DNA from: Choristoneura fumiferana
Taxonomy: Eukaryota; Arthropoda; Insecta; Lepidoptera; Tortricidae
Assembly (NCBI RefSeq): GCF_025370935.1
Contig: NC_133472.1
Span: 39,059,684 to 39,123,683 of the forward strand
Direction of reading: 5' to 3'
DNA length: 64,000 bases
Shown: positions 26,244 to 37,693 of the stretch, in pieces
How the letters are laid out: every line of letters starts with the position of its first letter
Numbering within the stretch: the first letter of the stretch is position 1
The notes under the pieces: generated by a model
Told to the model about the DNA's origin: nothing
What the model saw: the letters and a program-made list of their open reading frames with translations, nothing else
The model's database searches: none
Made by a program: the position numbers and the translations under genes

Positions 26244-28016
26244 CTGAAAGTGTTTAAAGAAGCTTAGTAAGTTTGTGGCGTCACGAATGCGCTATGTCTA
26301 ATTTGTATGTATTTAAATATTTAATGTGTCATCACGATGTCTATTTGGGTTATTTAGCAACATTTTTTACTATTTTATGATTTTGGTAATGCCATATTTG
26401 TTGGTTAAAAAAACTAAAACGAAAAAATGGGTATGAATTCTGGCGTTATTGACACTTTTTACGCGTCGTCGATAGTTTGCTATGATAAATATAAACTTCA
26501 TATACACATTGACAGTTATTTTTTCAAGTTAGTAGAACTTTTATCAGTAACAATGAGATAACATGGCCTCACTCTAAAAGTATCTTCGTTCATGTTTATC
26601 AGATACGAGTAGGTATGTTAATTAAATTCAGATGTATTTATATGTCATGATCCATCATGGCGACAAACTGTAAAGAGAACTGACGTAGTCATGGCGGTTT
26701 GATTACGGCTTGTGCTAGTGTCGCCCCCTGTGCAGAGTTTTGCCTAAAATACCCTATTATTTGCGCTCACAATGATTCTATATTATACCTGTTTCACCTT
26801 AGCACTAAGAATGAAATGAAAAATCGTTTTTCCATTTAACGGCTTAAAACTTTTTATTTAACAATTAAAGTAGTTTAATAAAATAAAATAAAATATTAAG
26901 ATTCTTTTTTCCAAAAACTTTTAATCCTCAGTCGTGGAGGACAACAATCAGTATTGAAATCATTAATTACTTATGTCCAAAAATACCTACTCTTCGTTTT
27001 AAACAGTGTTTTAAACTAAATTTATTAGGTTAGTTACAACAGCCTTAGTTTTTATTGTTTTTTTTTTATTTAGTCTGTCAGTTAAATTATCAAAAAATAT
27101 TAGACACGTATGTTTTCTGTTGTCAATTAAACAAAAAATTATGAAGATAATTATAGCCATTTAAAATTCCGTGTGACGTCACGCCGTTCGACAATTTTTA
27201 GTGTGCCGTGACGTGACAGACCCCCACTCCCGAACTTTCTTGCAGTTCATTTTAAAAGCTTTTATTGAGCTTGCAATGTATGTATATGTCTGTTTATGTG
27301 CGGGTCAAATCTTGCAAGTTAAATTAGACCCACTCCCAGTAGTTTTTGACTTGAAATTTGGCAGGTAATTATGTAAATCTGGTAATGACATCCTAATGAT
27401 CCAACCAGGATAGTCTGCAGGACGAAACTCCTTGACGGTTAATAGCATAGACTTGAAAGGTACGGAAATGTAGTTCGGATGACAATGCATACAGTCAGCA
27501 AAAAGAGCTTGTATTAAAAAAGTTTTTTTTTTACAAAAAACTTAATGTTTTTTTTTAATTTATTTGACAAAAGAAAAAAAACGTGTGCTATATTTTCTGA
27601 TAATATAAGCAGAATAATATTTTTTTAACCCCGGAAACCATTTTTATGCTACTACTATTATGCTGCTGTACGAGTAGTTTCAAATGTTTCAATGTACCTA
27701 ACTATTTTAGTGGCTTTAAAGCAAAATAAGACTTTTTATAATTGAGGCTTTTGAACTTGATTGCTTTATTTTTTACTGTTTAGGCTAAAGTTTTTGGATG
27801 TCAGCTGAGTGTAAATGTGTTTCAATAGCTTTCAAGTTGAATTTATGTAGAACAAGTATTAGCATTGTGGCACGTATGCATTGTTCTAATACTTAATAAT
27901 GAGATTGTGAATTGCGTGTGAATAATAATATGAATAATGTTACTCGATAGAAATTTGAAATTGTAACTGTCTAAAAAGTGCCTTCATCCAATTAAGTGTT
28001 TTTTTCTGTCTCTTAC
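26244..28016. other. intron, 1.8 kb, between the two paralogous cassettes
   Basis: AT-rich. A stretch at about 27280-27490 (from the TATGTATATGTCTG region to the GACAATGCAT end) is less AT-rich and reads like a dispersed moth repeat with the CCCACTCCCAGTAG segment. Another, at about 26640-26760, holds the CATGGCGGTTTGATTACGG and GTGTCGCCCCCTGT segments. No exon was seen. Confidence 0.7.
27280..27490. repeat. possible dispersed repeat
   Basis: Composition and phrasing differ from the flanking AT-rich intron, and the segment resembles sequence repeated in lepidopteran genomes. No terminal repeats or target duplication were found, so the call is tentative. Confidence 0.35.
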
Positions 28017-28571
28017 CGGTAATCTCTTCTGGCAGCTCGGTTAGTTCAACTGGCTTGGGTTCCTCATCAACCTTGTCAATTGTCGCTTCGTGAACTTCTT
28101 CCACTGCCCCTTGTTTCATTTTCGTTATTCGTTTTGTAACCTTGACTTTTCTTGTCGTTTTAGTTTCTTCGTTTACTTCTTCGGGTTGCCCTGGATGTTC
28201 ATCCTCTATTTCTTCTATTTGCACTTGTGATTCCATTTTTGGAACCTGCATGTAGTCATCAGGCAATTCGACTGTACCTCTGGCAGTGTCTTTGACTGTA
28301 GTAAAGTCAGTTTCTTCAAATTCCTCAATATCAACGTCGTGCTGTTGAACTGGCTGCGGTTTGATAACATCATCATCGTCTAATTTTTCTTCTATAACCA
28401 CGTCGTTTTCAACAGTATCCTTTTCTGTTTTCTTCTTTTTCCTTAAAGTGGTGCGTTTCGTTTTTATTTGTATGGGTTCTCCACTTGGTGCTTGTATAAA
28501 CTTGGTCACTATCTCTTCAGTTTCTTCTGTATCAGATACTTTGGGTGAAGTTTCCTGAACATCAGTTTTTT
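28017..28571 (-). CDS. sls: sls exon: PEVK-type cassette, paralogue of the start of the giant exon
   Basis: A 555-nt exon, ACGCTTTCAG acceptor to ACCG|GTAAGA donor, phase 1-1. The first about 110 residues match the start of the giant exon closely: EETEEIVTKF, SGEPIQxKTKRTxLRKKKKT, VENDVVIEEK, HDVDIEEFEETD and ESQVxIEEI are shared. It then has one copy of the half-module KVKVTKRITKM ... DKVDEEPKPV and ends at ELPEEIT, exactly where the tandem repeats begin in the giant exon. It therefore looks like the unexpanded sister cassette. It can be skipped in frame. Confidence 0.9.
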
Positions 28572-29041
28572 CTGAAAGCGTTTAAAAATGATAGTTAGCG
28601 CGCTATGTGTAAGTGGGTGCATTATTTTAGTTGAATGAAATGGTTGAAAGTATCTGTAGATGCAAAGAGTGATTGATTCATGTTTGTGGTTTAGACAGTA
28701 AAATATATGAAAAGAAATACAAGGTTCTGTAATTGTTTTATGGGAATAGAAAAAGGTGAAAAAGAGGTTTTCATTTGTGAATACCGTAAGGCTGTGACTT
28801 AAATTCTGATGAAGCTCCCTATATTATACTGTCTTTAAACGCATACATTTGAGATCATCACTTATCTTCGCCAAAAAAATCATATTTTTCTGAAAGCGAT
28901 CAATTCTGGTCGATTCGATTAAATTGCGTCTTCACATTTTACTCGAACATTTTGCTGCCTCCTGGCATACTTGAATATCTTTTTTACTATTCCAAACATA
29001 TTTCACTTATTTGTATTAAATATTAGATACAATTTACATAC
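28572..29041. other. intron, 470 bp
   Basis: AT-rich intron. At about 28885-28900 the minus strand reads ATCGCTTTCAGAAAAAT, similar to the acceptors of the two flanking paralogous cassettes. No open exon follows it. Confidence 0.7.
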
Positions 29042-32000
29042 CTAGGAATCGTGTCTCCTGTTCAGATATTGTGAATGTGTGCTCAGTGTCACTTGTTTGT
29101 GTAAGTTTTCCTTGTTTCTTTAAATCCAATACTTCACCCGAGAACGATGGTACATGTTCGTTGATGAATTCATCTGTGACTTCGAGTTCATTGGCTGTCG
29201 TAAGACTCTGTCGTACTTGTTGTGTCTTTGGCTGTGTTATTTTGAGATCATCTTCTTGCAGAAGACATGTGTTATCTGTGATAATTAGTGGTGCTAATTC
29301 GTTAGCTACAACTGTTGAAGTCTTACTCTGGGTAACTTGTGCAGTAAATTCGTCGACATGTGCTTCTGGTATATTTTCTGTACATTGTATATGTGATAAC
29401 GGAGCAACTGTTTTCTCCGCTTGTACTGGTTTACCTTTGTGTGGCACGAAGTTGTCCGAAGTATCTTCTTGACTGACTTCCGAAACCGTGATACCTTGTG
29501 TGGTATTCAAAGATAATGAAGCTGTCTCGACTGAGACAGGTTTATCAAATGACGTTTCAATTCCTGTTTCTTGAACAGTGACATCGGTCTGAGTGACAGA
29601 TTCATTTACTATTGGCGTACCTGTGATGTGTTTTTCTTCTTGTTTGAAGGTTGTGATTGCTGCGGTGTTTTCATCGATGAATATTTCTGTTTGTTGCAAA
29701 GGTTTCATTTCCAAAACTTGTCCCACGATGGAACTTATTTTGCTACCTTCTACAATAATATCTTCCGAACCTTCTTGTACTACATTGTCCGTAACAATAT
29801 AGCTCTTATGAGTCTCCAAATCAGTTAAAGCTTTGCTTTTTTCCACCTGAGCAGAACTAGGCAAGTCTGTAACGTTTTCGAAGATAGCCGGCTCCATATT
29901 AGATAATTCTTGTAAAACGTTTTGACTTGGAAGGGCTTTCTCGTTTTTGCCATGCATAAATTTTTCAAATGTCTCTGATTTTTCTCCTGCTATTATTACC
30001 GTTTGTTGCAAAGATTTCAATTCGGTTATTTGTTTATCTGCATATCTAGCCTGCTCTTCTTTAGTTTTTATTATATCAGGAATTTCCTCAGCAGAATTTT
30101 CAGTTGTCATGTAACTTTTATGAAGTTCAAGTTCAAGCTGAACTTGAGATGTTTCAGCTTCATACTTTGTAGACAGATTACTTGTGCTCTCAAGTATCTC
30201 AGGTTGACTGAGCATTATTTCTTTTTTGGTAGTTTGGACCGGTTGCGCTTGTTCGCCCTTAGGATGGTACTTATCAAATACGTCAGAAATTTCCTCTGTT
30301 CGAGTTTCTGTTTGCTCAATTGATTTCAACCCGACAATATCTTGTTCGGCTATAGATACTTCAGGCTTGAATGTGGTTTTAAAAGTACCCACGCTTTCAA
30401 TAGCTTGTGTTTGTTCATTGTAAAGAGCTTCAGCAACTGGCTGAGACTCTTGAGCAGTTTCGTCTTTAAATGGCCGACTACCTGAAAATTCTGTGCCTTC
30501 TTCAATTACTGTAGTTTCGTTAGTAGTTACATGATGTAAAGCTTCTAATTTTATTTCATTTTCCCCGCCCTTTGGTATTTGCACGGGTTGTATTGAAGTT
30601 TCATTCTCCTGTATTATAGCGTCAGTTACAGTAACATGTTGTTGTGATTCTATAGAAAAATCAACCTTTTCTTCTCTCGGCTTAATATCCTGCGGGAAAT
30701 CAGACTCACTGTCTTTGAGCATGACTTCTTGAACTTGAATCGGTAGTTTAGCTTCATACGATATATCAGAATGTTTTGACATCATATTAAGGGTGTTTTC
30801 TAGTGGATAATCATTTTCCCTCACTTCGGTCTCCATGACAGTTATGTGTTTTACTGTTTCAACATTTGGCTTTCCTTTTTCCATCTTATTTAACAAGCCC
30901 AATTTCAAGTCATCATCCTGTTCTAGTACAACTGTTTCAGTAACATCTATATGGTCACCAACTTCTAAGTTAACATTAGGACACACTTGTTTAGCTTTCT
31001 TGTCGGGAACTAATTCCTCGTGTCTTTCTTCAGCTTCTGTTTCCGTTATATAAATGGGCCTGACTGGTTCAATAGAGAAATCAAGAATTTCTTTGTTAGC
31101 AATTTGCTCCACTTTCTTAATTGATTCTTCAGCCTCTGTGAATTGGCACATTTCAACGTTCAAATGACGATGTGCATCTAAATTAATATTGTAACTAGCA
31201 CTTTTTGGGATCTGGGCTTCTTGAAGAACTTCTTCATTTTCAATAACTGTTGTCTCTGAAATATTTAGGTAATCTTCCGGTAGTACAGTTAATCCCGCTT
31301 TGTGTTTTAATTCAGAACTGGGTGCCAGTGTTGTTTCTGCTTCGATTGGCACGGTTTCATCGACGCCAAAACTAGAATGTAATGTAATGCTGTCGGTTGG
31401 CTGAATGGTTTTTTTGTTTGGCATTATTTGATCTGCTTGGAAGTTTTGTTCTTTTTCTGATAACATTACTTCCGATACACCGGCACATTGTTTCCCCTCA
31501 ACCGTGGGTTTGATAAGTTCCGTTTTGACAGATGATGTTTTGGTAAATGTGTCTTCAGTTTCTCCTACGAAAGGCTCTAAATTTTGAATAGCTTCCTTCA
31601 TTCCGTGGGTTGTTAAAGCATTTAACATTGTGGTGCCAGAGACATGAAGATCTTCAGTTTCTTGATTTACTATCACTTCTGTACTGAACAATGATTGTTG
31701 CTCGTCAATTGACGGTTTCGCTTTGGTAGTAAACATGTCTAACATTTTAGTCAACTCTGTTTCTTTTTCATTGATGTCTATCTCGGATATTTCCTTGGCA
31801 GATATTTCAACGTATTTTTCGTTAGCTGTCTGTCCGGATTCCTTCTGGAATGGAGCTAATTCTGATTCTTTTTCTCCGTGCAGTACCTCGATTCCTTGTA
31901 AATGCTTACGTAAATCATCGCTTGTCATAGTAGCATGCGATGTCTCTGGAGACTTTTCTTGTAATTTTTCCAAATCATCTGTTGACAACACTTCAGTGTT

Positions 32001-35000
32001 TACTGTGCTTATTAGCGGTACAAATCCAACTGAAGCATCTTGAGTTGGAATTGAAAATTTTCCAACAAATTCCTGTTCTTTGTCAATTATTTCAGTACAA
32101 CTCATAATGAGCGCTTGAGTTTCTGTGAAGTCTGGCACAATATTTGATTTAATTGTTGTTTGTTGGGGTAATAGAGACTCTGTCTCAGCCGTAATTATTT
32201 CTGTTTGTTCTAGATTATACGACGGAACAGGTGTGATATCCGTTTGCTTAACGGATATCTTCTCATTTTGGAACTCTTCTGGTTGTTGATTAACAATTAC
32301 TTCTTCGACATGCGCTGCTTTACCGTATATTTCGTCAATTTTAGATGATGCAGTTTTCAAGCCTAAATCTAAAGTACCGGTATTTTGTAAGTTCTCAGAT
32401 TGTGAAAGCGTTTCCGATATTTGTATACCATGGCGAGAAGTAAATGAAACGTTAGCACTTTGTTTATCAGGTGCTGTGGATAATGTTAGTGGGTTTTCAC
32501 TTTCTATGGTCACCTTTTCATCGTATTCTGGCACTTGAAGTGATGTTAGTGATACGGAAGACTTAGCTTTTGTGTCTGTTTCTTCAGAAATCAGAACACC
32601 TTCCGACATATGTACCATTGTTTCCTGTTGTGTAATTGCCTCTTGTGGGACTGCACCTTGTTTAGCTTTCGCCCATGCTAAATCAGTTGCGTTCTCAAAA
32701 CTCCTTGGCGCTAGCTCGGGTTTATGCTCTTCTACCACAATGGCTTGCGTAGAATCTATACTCATCGTGGCCGAAACATTGCTCGGAGTAGGTATTTTTT
32801 CAAAAGAACTTTCTTTTTCATTGTAATCTGTCGAAATTATTTGAATTTCATTATGTGCTACGTTTTCAACAACAGCTTTCTTAGATTTACTGCTGAAATT
32901 ATCTTCATTAGTGAAACCGACGCTCGAGTCAGGTACCATTTCTGAGCTTATAGCTACAGATCTTAACGAAAGTACCTGTGTCGGAGAACTGAAAATTTCT
33001 AGTAACTTATTGGATGTGTATTCAGTTTCATTTTCATTTTGATATACTTCGGACACATTGAGTTCCTGCGATGGAATTATTTCCGGTACAATAGATTTTA
33101 GGTCGGGTTTTATAGTTTCTTGCAAATTTGATTGAGAATCAAGGACCTCATTTTGAGAAACTTGTACTGAACTGAGAATGTCCGATTTAATATTAGCAGC
33201 CTCGTAACTTGGCGCCAGTGATTCCATTGTGTCTAAGGCTTCTCTTGGAACGGTTTCTGATGTAATAGCAATCTTATGATTAGAATCAATGTCCGCTTTA
33301 GCGAAGACATCGAGTTTGGCTTCATCAGAAATAAACTTATCCTCCGTAACACTTGAAACTATTTCAATAATATTTAAACTTTCATTTTCAATAAATGAAG
33401 GTACAGCTTTGCTATGTTGCGTTTGACTTTCGTCTAATTTGTCAAGTTGCTCTTGAACAGTAGTTTGTAAGACAGTAATTTCTTTATGCAAATCTCTGTA
33501 AATTTCAGAGGCTTTTTCTGTAACGTTAGAAGTCAATGGAATGAAATTGATTTGATCTGCTGTATTGATCTCTTCAGATAAAGGTGTTTTAAGATGATGA
33601 GTGTGCGAAGGTTTTGTAGAAAGAAGCTCAGGTATTTTATTTAACAGGAGCTTGTTTTCAGATTCCGATGACTCAGTTTGGTATACAGTCAAGGGAATAT
33701 TAGGGACCACAGATTGTGTGATGGTTTCGGATTTTTTTGTTAAGTAATCCTCTGAAGTTTCTTGTTCATGTATAAGTGGGGCTGTTATGATTTTGGCACT
33801 CGCTGTGATCACTGTCTCAGTAGCTAATTCATCTTGTACTTTATCCTGTAACTTAAGCTCACCAATGGAAGTCATCTGCGTGGTTTCATATGTCATGATT
33901 GGCTCGACAGCTCCTACGTCTACCTCTGCTACAGCAGTATACTTATCGTCTTTGACAATAAGATCCTTTTCACTTTCATTTATGTGAACCTCTTCGGTAA
34001 CATTTTTATCTAATAATAAAATTTTAACATCAGCACGAGTGCCAAGAATAGCTTTGGATTCTTCTAAAGATGTTTCTGACTCATGAATTTCAGTTTCTAT
34101 ATTAAACTTATGTTGATGTTCACTAACACCAATATTAGCCTTTTTGCTTGGTAAGGGTTCAGTAATAAAATCAGTTTCTTTAACATGTGAGCTAATTATA
34201 GACGTATTAAGACTTGTGTGTAACGTCAAATCTTTGCCAACATTGATCATTGCAGGTAATTCTTTCTTAACCAACTCTCCCTCTTTTTCGTGTGTTTCTT
34301 CGATAGACACTTGTAAACTGTCTTTAATTGTTACATCAACATTAGCTTCTTGCGCTGGTGGTAGCTTAAGAGCTTGCAATAATCCTTCTTTTTCTTGTAC
34401 ATCATGTATTTCTGTTAAAACCTGGTTTGAAGTTAATACATCTTTACGAGCCGTTTCTGTAGGTACTATAAGTTCTGGATAATATCTCCCTGATTTGTCT
34501 TCAACGAAAACTTCTCCAATAGTAAGAGATTCATGTAAGTTAAAATTGAGTTTTGAAGTTGCCGTTTTTTCCGCAGTTTTGTTATCAATATCATATTCTC
34601 TCAACTCGTCGTTAACTTCTAAAACGTTTAATCCTACCAAAGGAGACACAGAAATAGCAGCAGTTGATTTTTTTACTATTGCGTTTTCAAACGGCTCTTC
34701 TTTAATGCTGGTGATTTGTTCAGAAACATTTAGCGCATCTTTTAATGTAACAGATGGTTTTGCACTTCCAAAGTGAGCTTCAGCTTTCTGTAAATCCGTT
34801 AGGTCCATGTCAGGCAGTATTTCTGTTGTAACTAAACCTTCTACTGGTATAACATTTTTCACTGCTGTAATATTAGCTTTGACTTGCTCAGACGAATATT
34901 CATCTACAGAACTGTTGACTTCTATTTCTGTTATTTCTAAAGATTCTTTTTCTGATATAGATGGTTTCACAAGTACTTTGACTTGTTCTTTTACTTGTAA

Positions 35001-35359
35001 TGCTTCTTCTCTCTCTTCCGCTTCTTGCGAAGCGCTAACAAGAGGATAGTTGGCATCAATTTTAAGATTTGCTCTCATTTCATCTGTTTTCCTGTCAGGA
35101 ACAATATGAGTCACTTCACTAGCTGGAACCACTTCAATCTTATTTTCTGGAATATCCGTAGCTGTAGCAGTTTTGTAGATTGTCTCTGCATCTTCCAGTA
35201 ATCCCGTCTCATCGTCTTCATAAACTTCAAGATTTTCCCTGGAACGAACCGCTTTTATCGCCTTTTGTTCTTGAATAACTTCTTCTTCAACGTGAAGTTC
35301 AGATACCTTCTTCTGTTTTGAGTGTTTTTTGCGCTTGACTTGTTCTTTTTCTTTAGTAT
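29042..35359 (-). CDS. sls: sls exon: 2,106-codon degenerate-repeat region
   Basis: A single 6,318-nt exon, AATTTCACAG|AT to CTAG|GTATGT, phase 1-1. After a basic start (EKEQVKRKKHSKQKK) the exon is filled with degenerate repeats of about 40-45 residues. Each has an aliphatic core of the type L-x-V/I-x-E followed by an acidic stretch, for example KPSISEKESLEITEIEV, EALHHVTTNETTVIEEGTE and ANVDVTIKDSLQVSIEETHE. Unlike the flanking exons it is poor in Lys and Pro and rich in Glu, Thr, Ser and Ile. It probably forms a long acidic, mostly disordered or transiently structured spring segment. It ends with EQETRFL. The identity within sls rests on phase, context and repeat style. Confidence 0.9.
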
Positions 35360-36122
35360 CTGTGAAATTATACATTCAGTATAGTAAATAAAGTGTCCAA
35401 CAAATTACACTAACAGAAGATGCGTTAGAGTAAAGACTAAGCGATTGAATAGAAAAGTATAGTAAGTGTATTAAAGAAGCAGTTTTATGTTAAAGTGTTG
35501 TGAGTAGAAGTGCCAATGTCGTAATACCTGCTATTGCTAGAAAAAACGAAGCTGGTACTTACTTGCATTTGGTGCGTCTTGATGTTAGCTAAAAAATTGA
35601 AGCGCTCACTGAATGAAGCCGAATTTTATGGCTGCGTTTGTTAGAAGCAGCGTAAGTAAAAGCTGAAAACACGAACCGAAATAGGCCGTTGCTGAAAATT
35701 TGCTGAGTAAAAACGCACGTGTGTTATCGCCTCAATAAGAAATTATTGGGTATTTAATGTTACTATATAACCTAACAATTACGTTGGCATTTTTATTATC
35801 TATAAAGCGAAGCATTAGTATAAGAACTTCGAACTATTCATTCATCTAAAATCACAATTCTGCTTAGAATTTAATATAAATAATGGGTTAAGAATAAATT
35901 AGGTACCTTCTTAATTACTGACTTCTACTTATTAGTCTTCCAAAGCAAGAGTTAATAGCGAAAAAGAAAAATTAAATTAAATCGTGGAATAAGCGTATTT
36001 ACAAATAAACATATTGTTTGCAAAATGTTTGCTTCTATTAGGTACGAATCACCAGATAAATATGAAAGTAATATTTTTTTCAACTCAGTAAGATGATAGA
36101 AAATGTAACAAAGGTAACTTAC
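35360..36122. other. intron, 763 bp
   Basis: AT-rich intron between the 33-nt exon and the 6.3 kb exon. Nothing recognisable was seen. Confidence 0.7.
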
Positions 36123-36155
36123 CTAGCACCTGCTCTTCTTGGACAACCGTTTCAT
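36123..36155 (-). CDS. sls: sls microexon, 33 nt
   Basis: Acceptor TTTGTCTAG|AT and donor CTAG|GTAAGT enclose 33 nt, phase 1-1, encoding ETVVQEEQVL plus the split codons. The 11 codons can be included or skipped without a frame change. Both splice signals are good and the neighbours' phases fit. It is too short to be seen as an open reading frame. Confidence 0.65.
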   Translation of the reverse strand: MKRLSKKSRC

Positions 36156-36602
36156 CTAGACAAAGAAATAAAACATTATTACGGCGAAACAAAACCTATT
36201 TTCAATCTGCCAGTAATTCCTTACATTTGAATTGGAACTTATACATCCCTAAAAATATGAAGTCCGAAAACGAAAACCGAACCGGAAGACGAAGCGTTGG
36301 CAGGCCTCCCACCAGGTGGACTGACGACATCGTGAGAGTAGCGGGAAACCGGTGGATGCAAGTGGCAAATTGTCGTTCATTGTGGCGTTCTAAGGGGGAG
36401 GCCTTTGTCCAGCAGTGGACGTCTTCGGGCTGATGATGATGATGATGATGATGAAAAATATGAAGTATAACTTTTTTGCCAATTATTTTTCCATGTATTC
36501 CATTGCTTATTTCCATTTATTTTTGAATACAATTTTCTCTAATGTTTTACTTGCCTCTTTTTTATCAATGTACCTACTAACCAATATTATTTAGTTACGT
36601 AC
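36156..36602. other. intron, 447 bp, carrying the LINE fragment
   Basis: Apart from the LINE insertion this intron is AT-rich and featureless. Confidence 0.7.
36251..36466 (+). mobile_element. 5'-truncated RTE-like LINE fragment with target-site duplication
   Basis: The plus strand encodes the C-terminal end of a reverse-transcriptase polyprotein of the type with SVGRPPTRWTDDIVRVAGN and EAFVQQWTSSG, followed by a stop and a (GAT)n tail at 36431-36453. The insert (36264-36453) is flanked by perfect 13-bp copies of AAAAATATGAAGT (36251-36263 and 36454-36466). It is dead (only about 50 codons remain) and lies in an intron, antisense to sls. Confidence 0.85.
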
Positions 36603-36663
36603 CTTTAATGACCTTTGTAGTACGTGTTTCTGCAACGTGTTCGGTTGACGATTCCACGATAAC
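36603..36663 (-). CDS. sls: sls exon: 61-nt exon
   Basis: Acceptor TTGTACAG (phase 0) and donor AAAG|GTACGT (phase 1), encoding VIVESSTEHVAETRTTKVIK. Phase 0 matches the donor of the previous exon (REAQE), and phase 1 matches the 33-nt exon that follows. The frame that would assume a phase-1 start runs into a stop, which supports the call. It links the conserved block to the PEVK cassettes. Confidence 0.75.
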
Positions 36664-37693
36664 CTGTACAACAAGTCCCCGTTAATAAGTTCGAATTAAG
36701 ACCATAATATAGTAATTATTTACATTAGCAAATATTTTAATCAACGGTTTGTCTCAATAGAATGTCACACTCGAATAGCGCCTGCGTCGGATGATTCTTA
36801 TTTATTAATTGTGTATTTCTATTGGTCTATCTTGTAAAATAAATCTCATCAAAAAATAAATAGAAATGAGAGGCAATTTTAAAAATATGCATCATCGTTG
36901 ATTTCGCCGGTAAAAGAATTGAGATCTATATATAAGTGCTAAGTTATTTAGCTTCGGATGTAATGCAATGCAAGTCTTGAGACTTGGCTAGTTTTTACCA
37001 ACAAAAAAAATTTTAGACTACCACAGCTACTAAACGTAAATGACTGATACCTTGGAGCGGTGGCGCCATATTTAAAATTTACTGTCAAGTGGCGCAGCCA
37101 TTTTGAAAAATCTCCCTTGAGTGACAATGACACCTACGAATTCATTTCGCGAATTCGCGAATATTATAATAAAGTCCCCAAAAAATATCACTTTAATGTT
37201 ATATATATGCCTTACAGTGATAGTTAAGCATAAAATGGCATATCTAATTAAATAACAATGAATGACCTTCATTTCCTGTGAACTTTATTATTCATTATCA
37301 AATATCTGATAACCATTTTCTCAGTCATGTATTAAATGAGGATAATAATTGTTTACGAAACAAAGCCCTTTTATAGTCTTTCAATAGCAAATAATAGTAT
37401 AATACGAGTTTTCCAAAAATACCAGCGCACGGCAGCGGCCACACAGTGAAACTTGAGTAAACGATAGAACGAAATTTCTTCCGTAGTGTTGTCGCAGCCG
37501 TTAATAAATGGCATCCTTATCTATTTATGAACGCATTTTGCAAGAATAAGCAAACCAGATATACGTCTAACTTTATATTTATTAGTGAAATACGACACCC
37601 GCCAACGACCGAGAGCCGGTCGCTTGCCACTCAAGGGTTTTTGACAGGCTGCTGGGAGCCGGTTTTTAGCAGTTAAAATAGTTATTCAATTAC
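36664..37693. other. intron, 1.0 kb
   Basis: AT-rich, with a 16-bp perfect palindrome TTCGCGAATTCGCGAA at 37146-37161. A less AT-rich part near 37020-37110 (GGAGCGGTGGCGCC) may be repeat-derived. No exon was seen. Confidence 0.65.
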
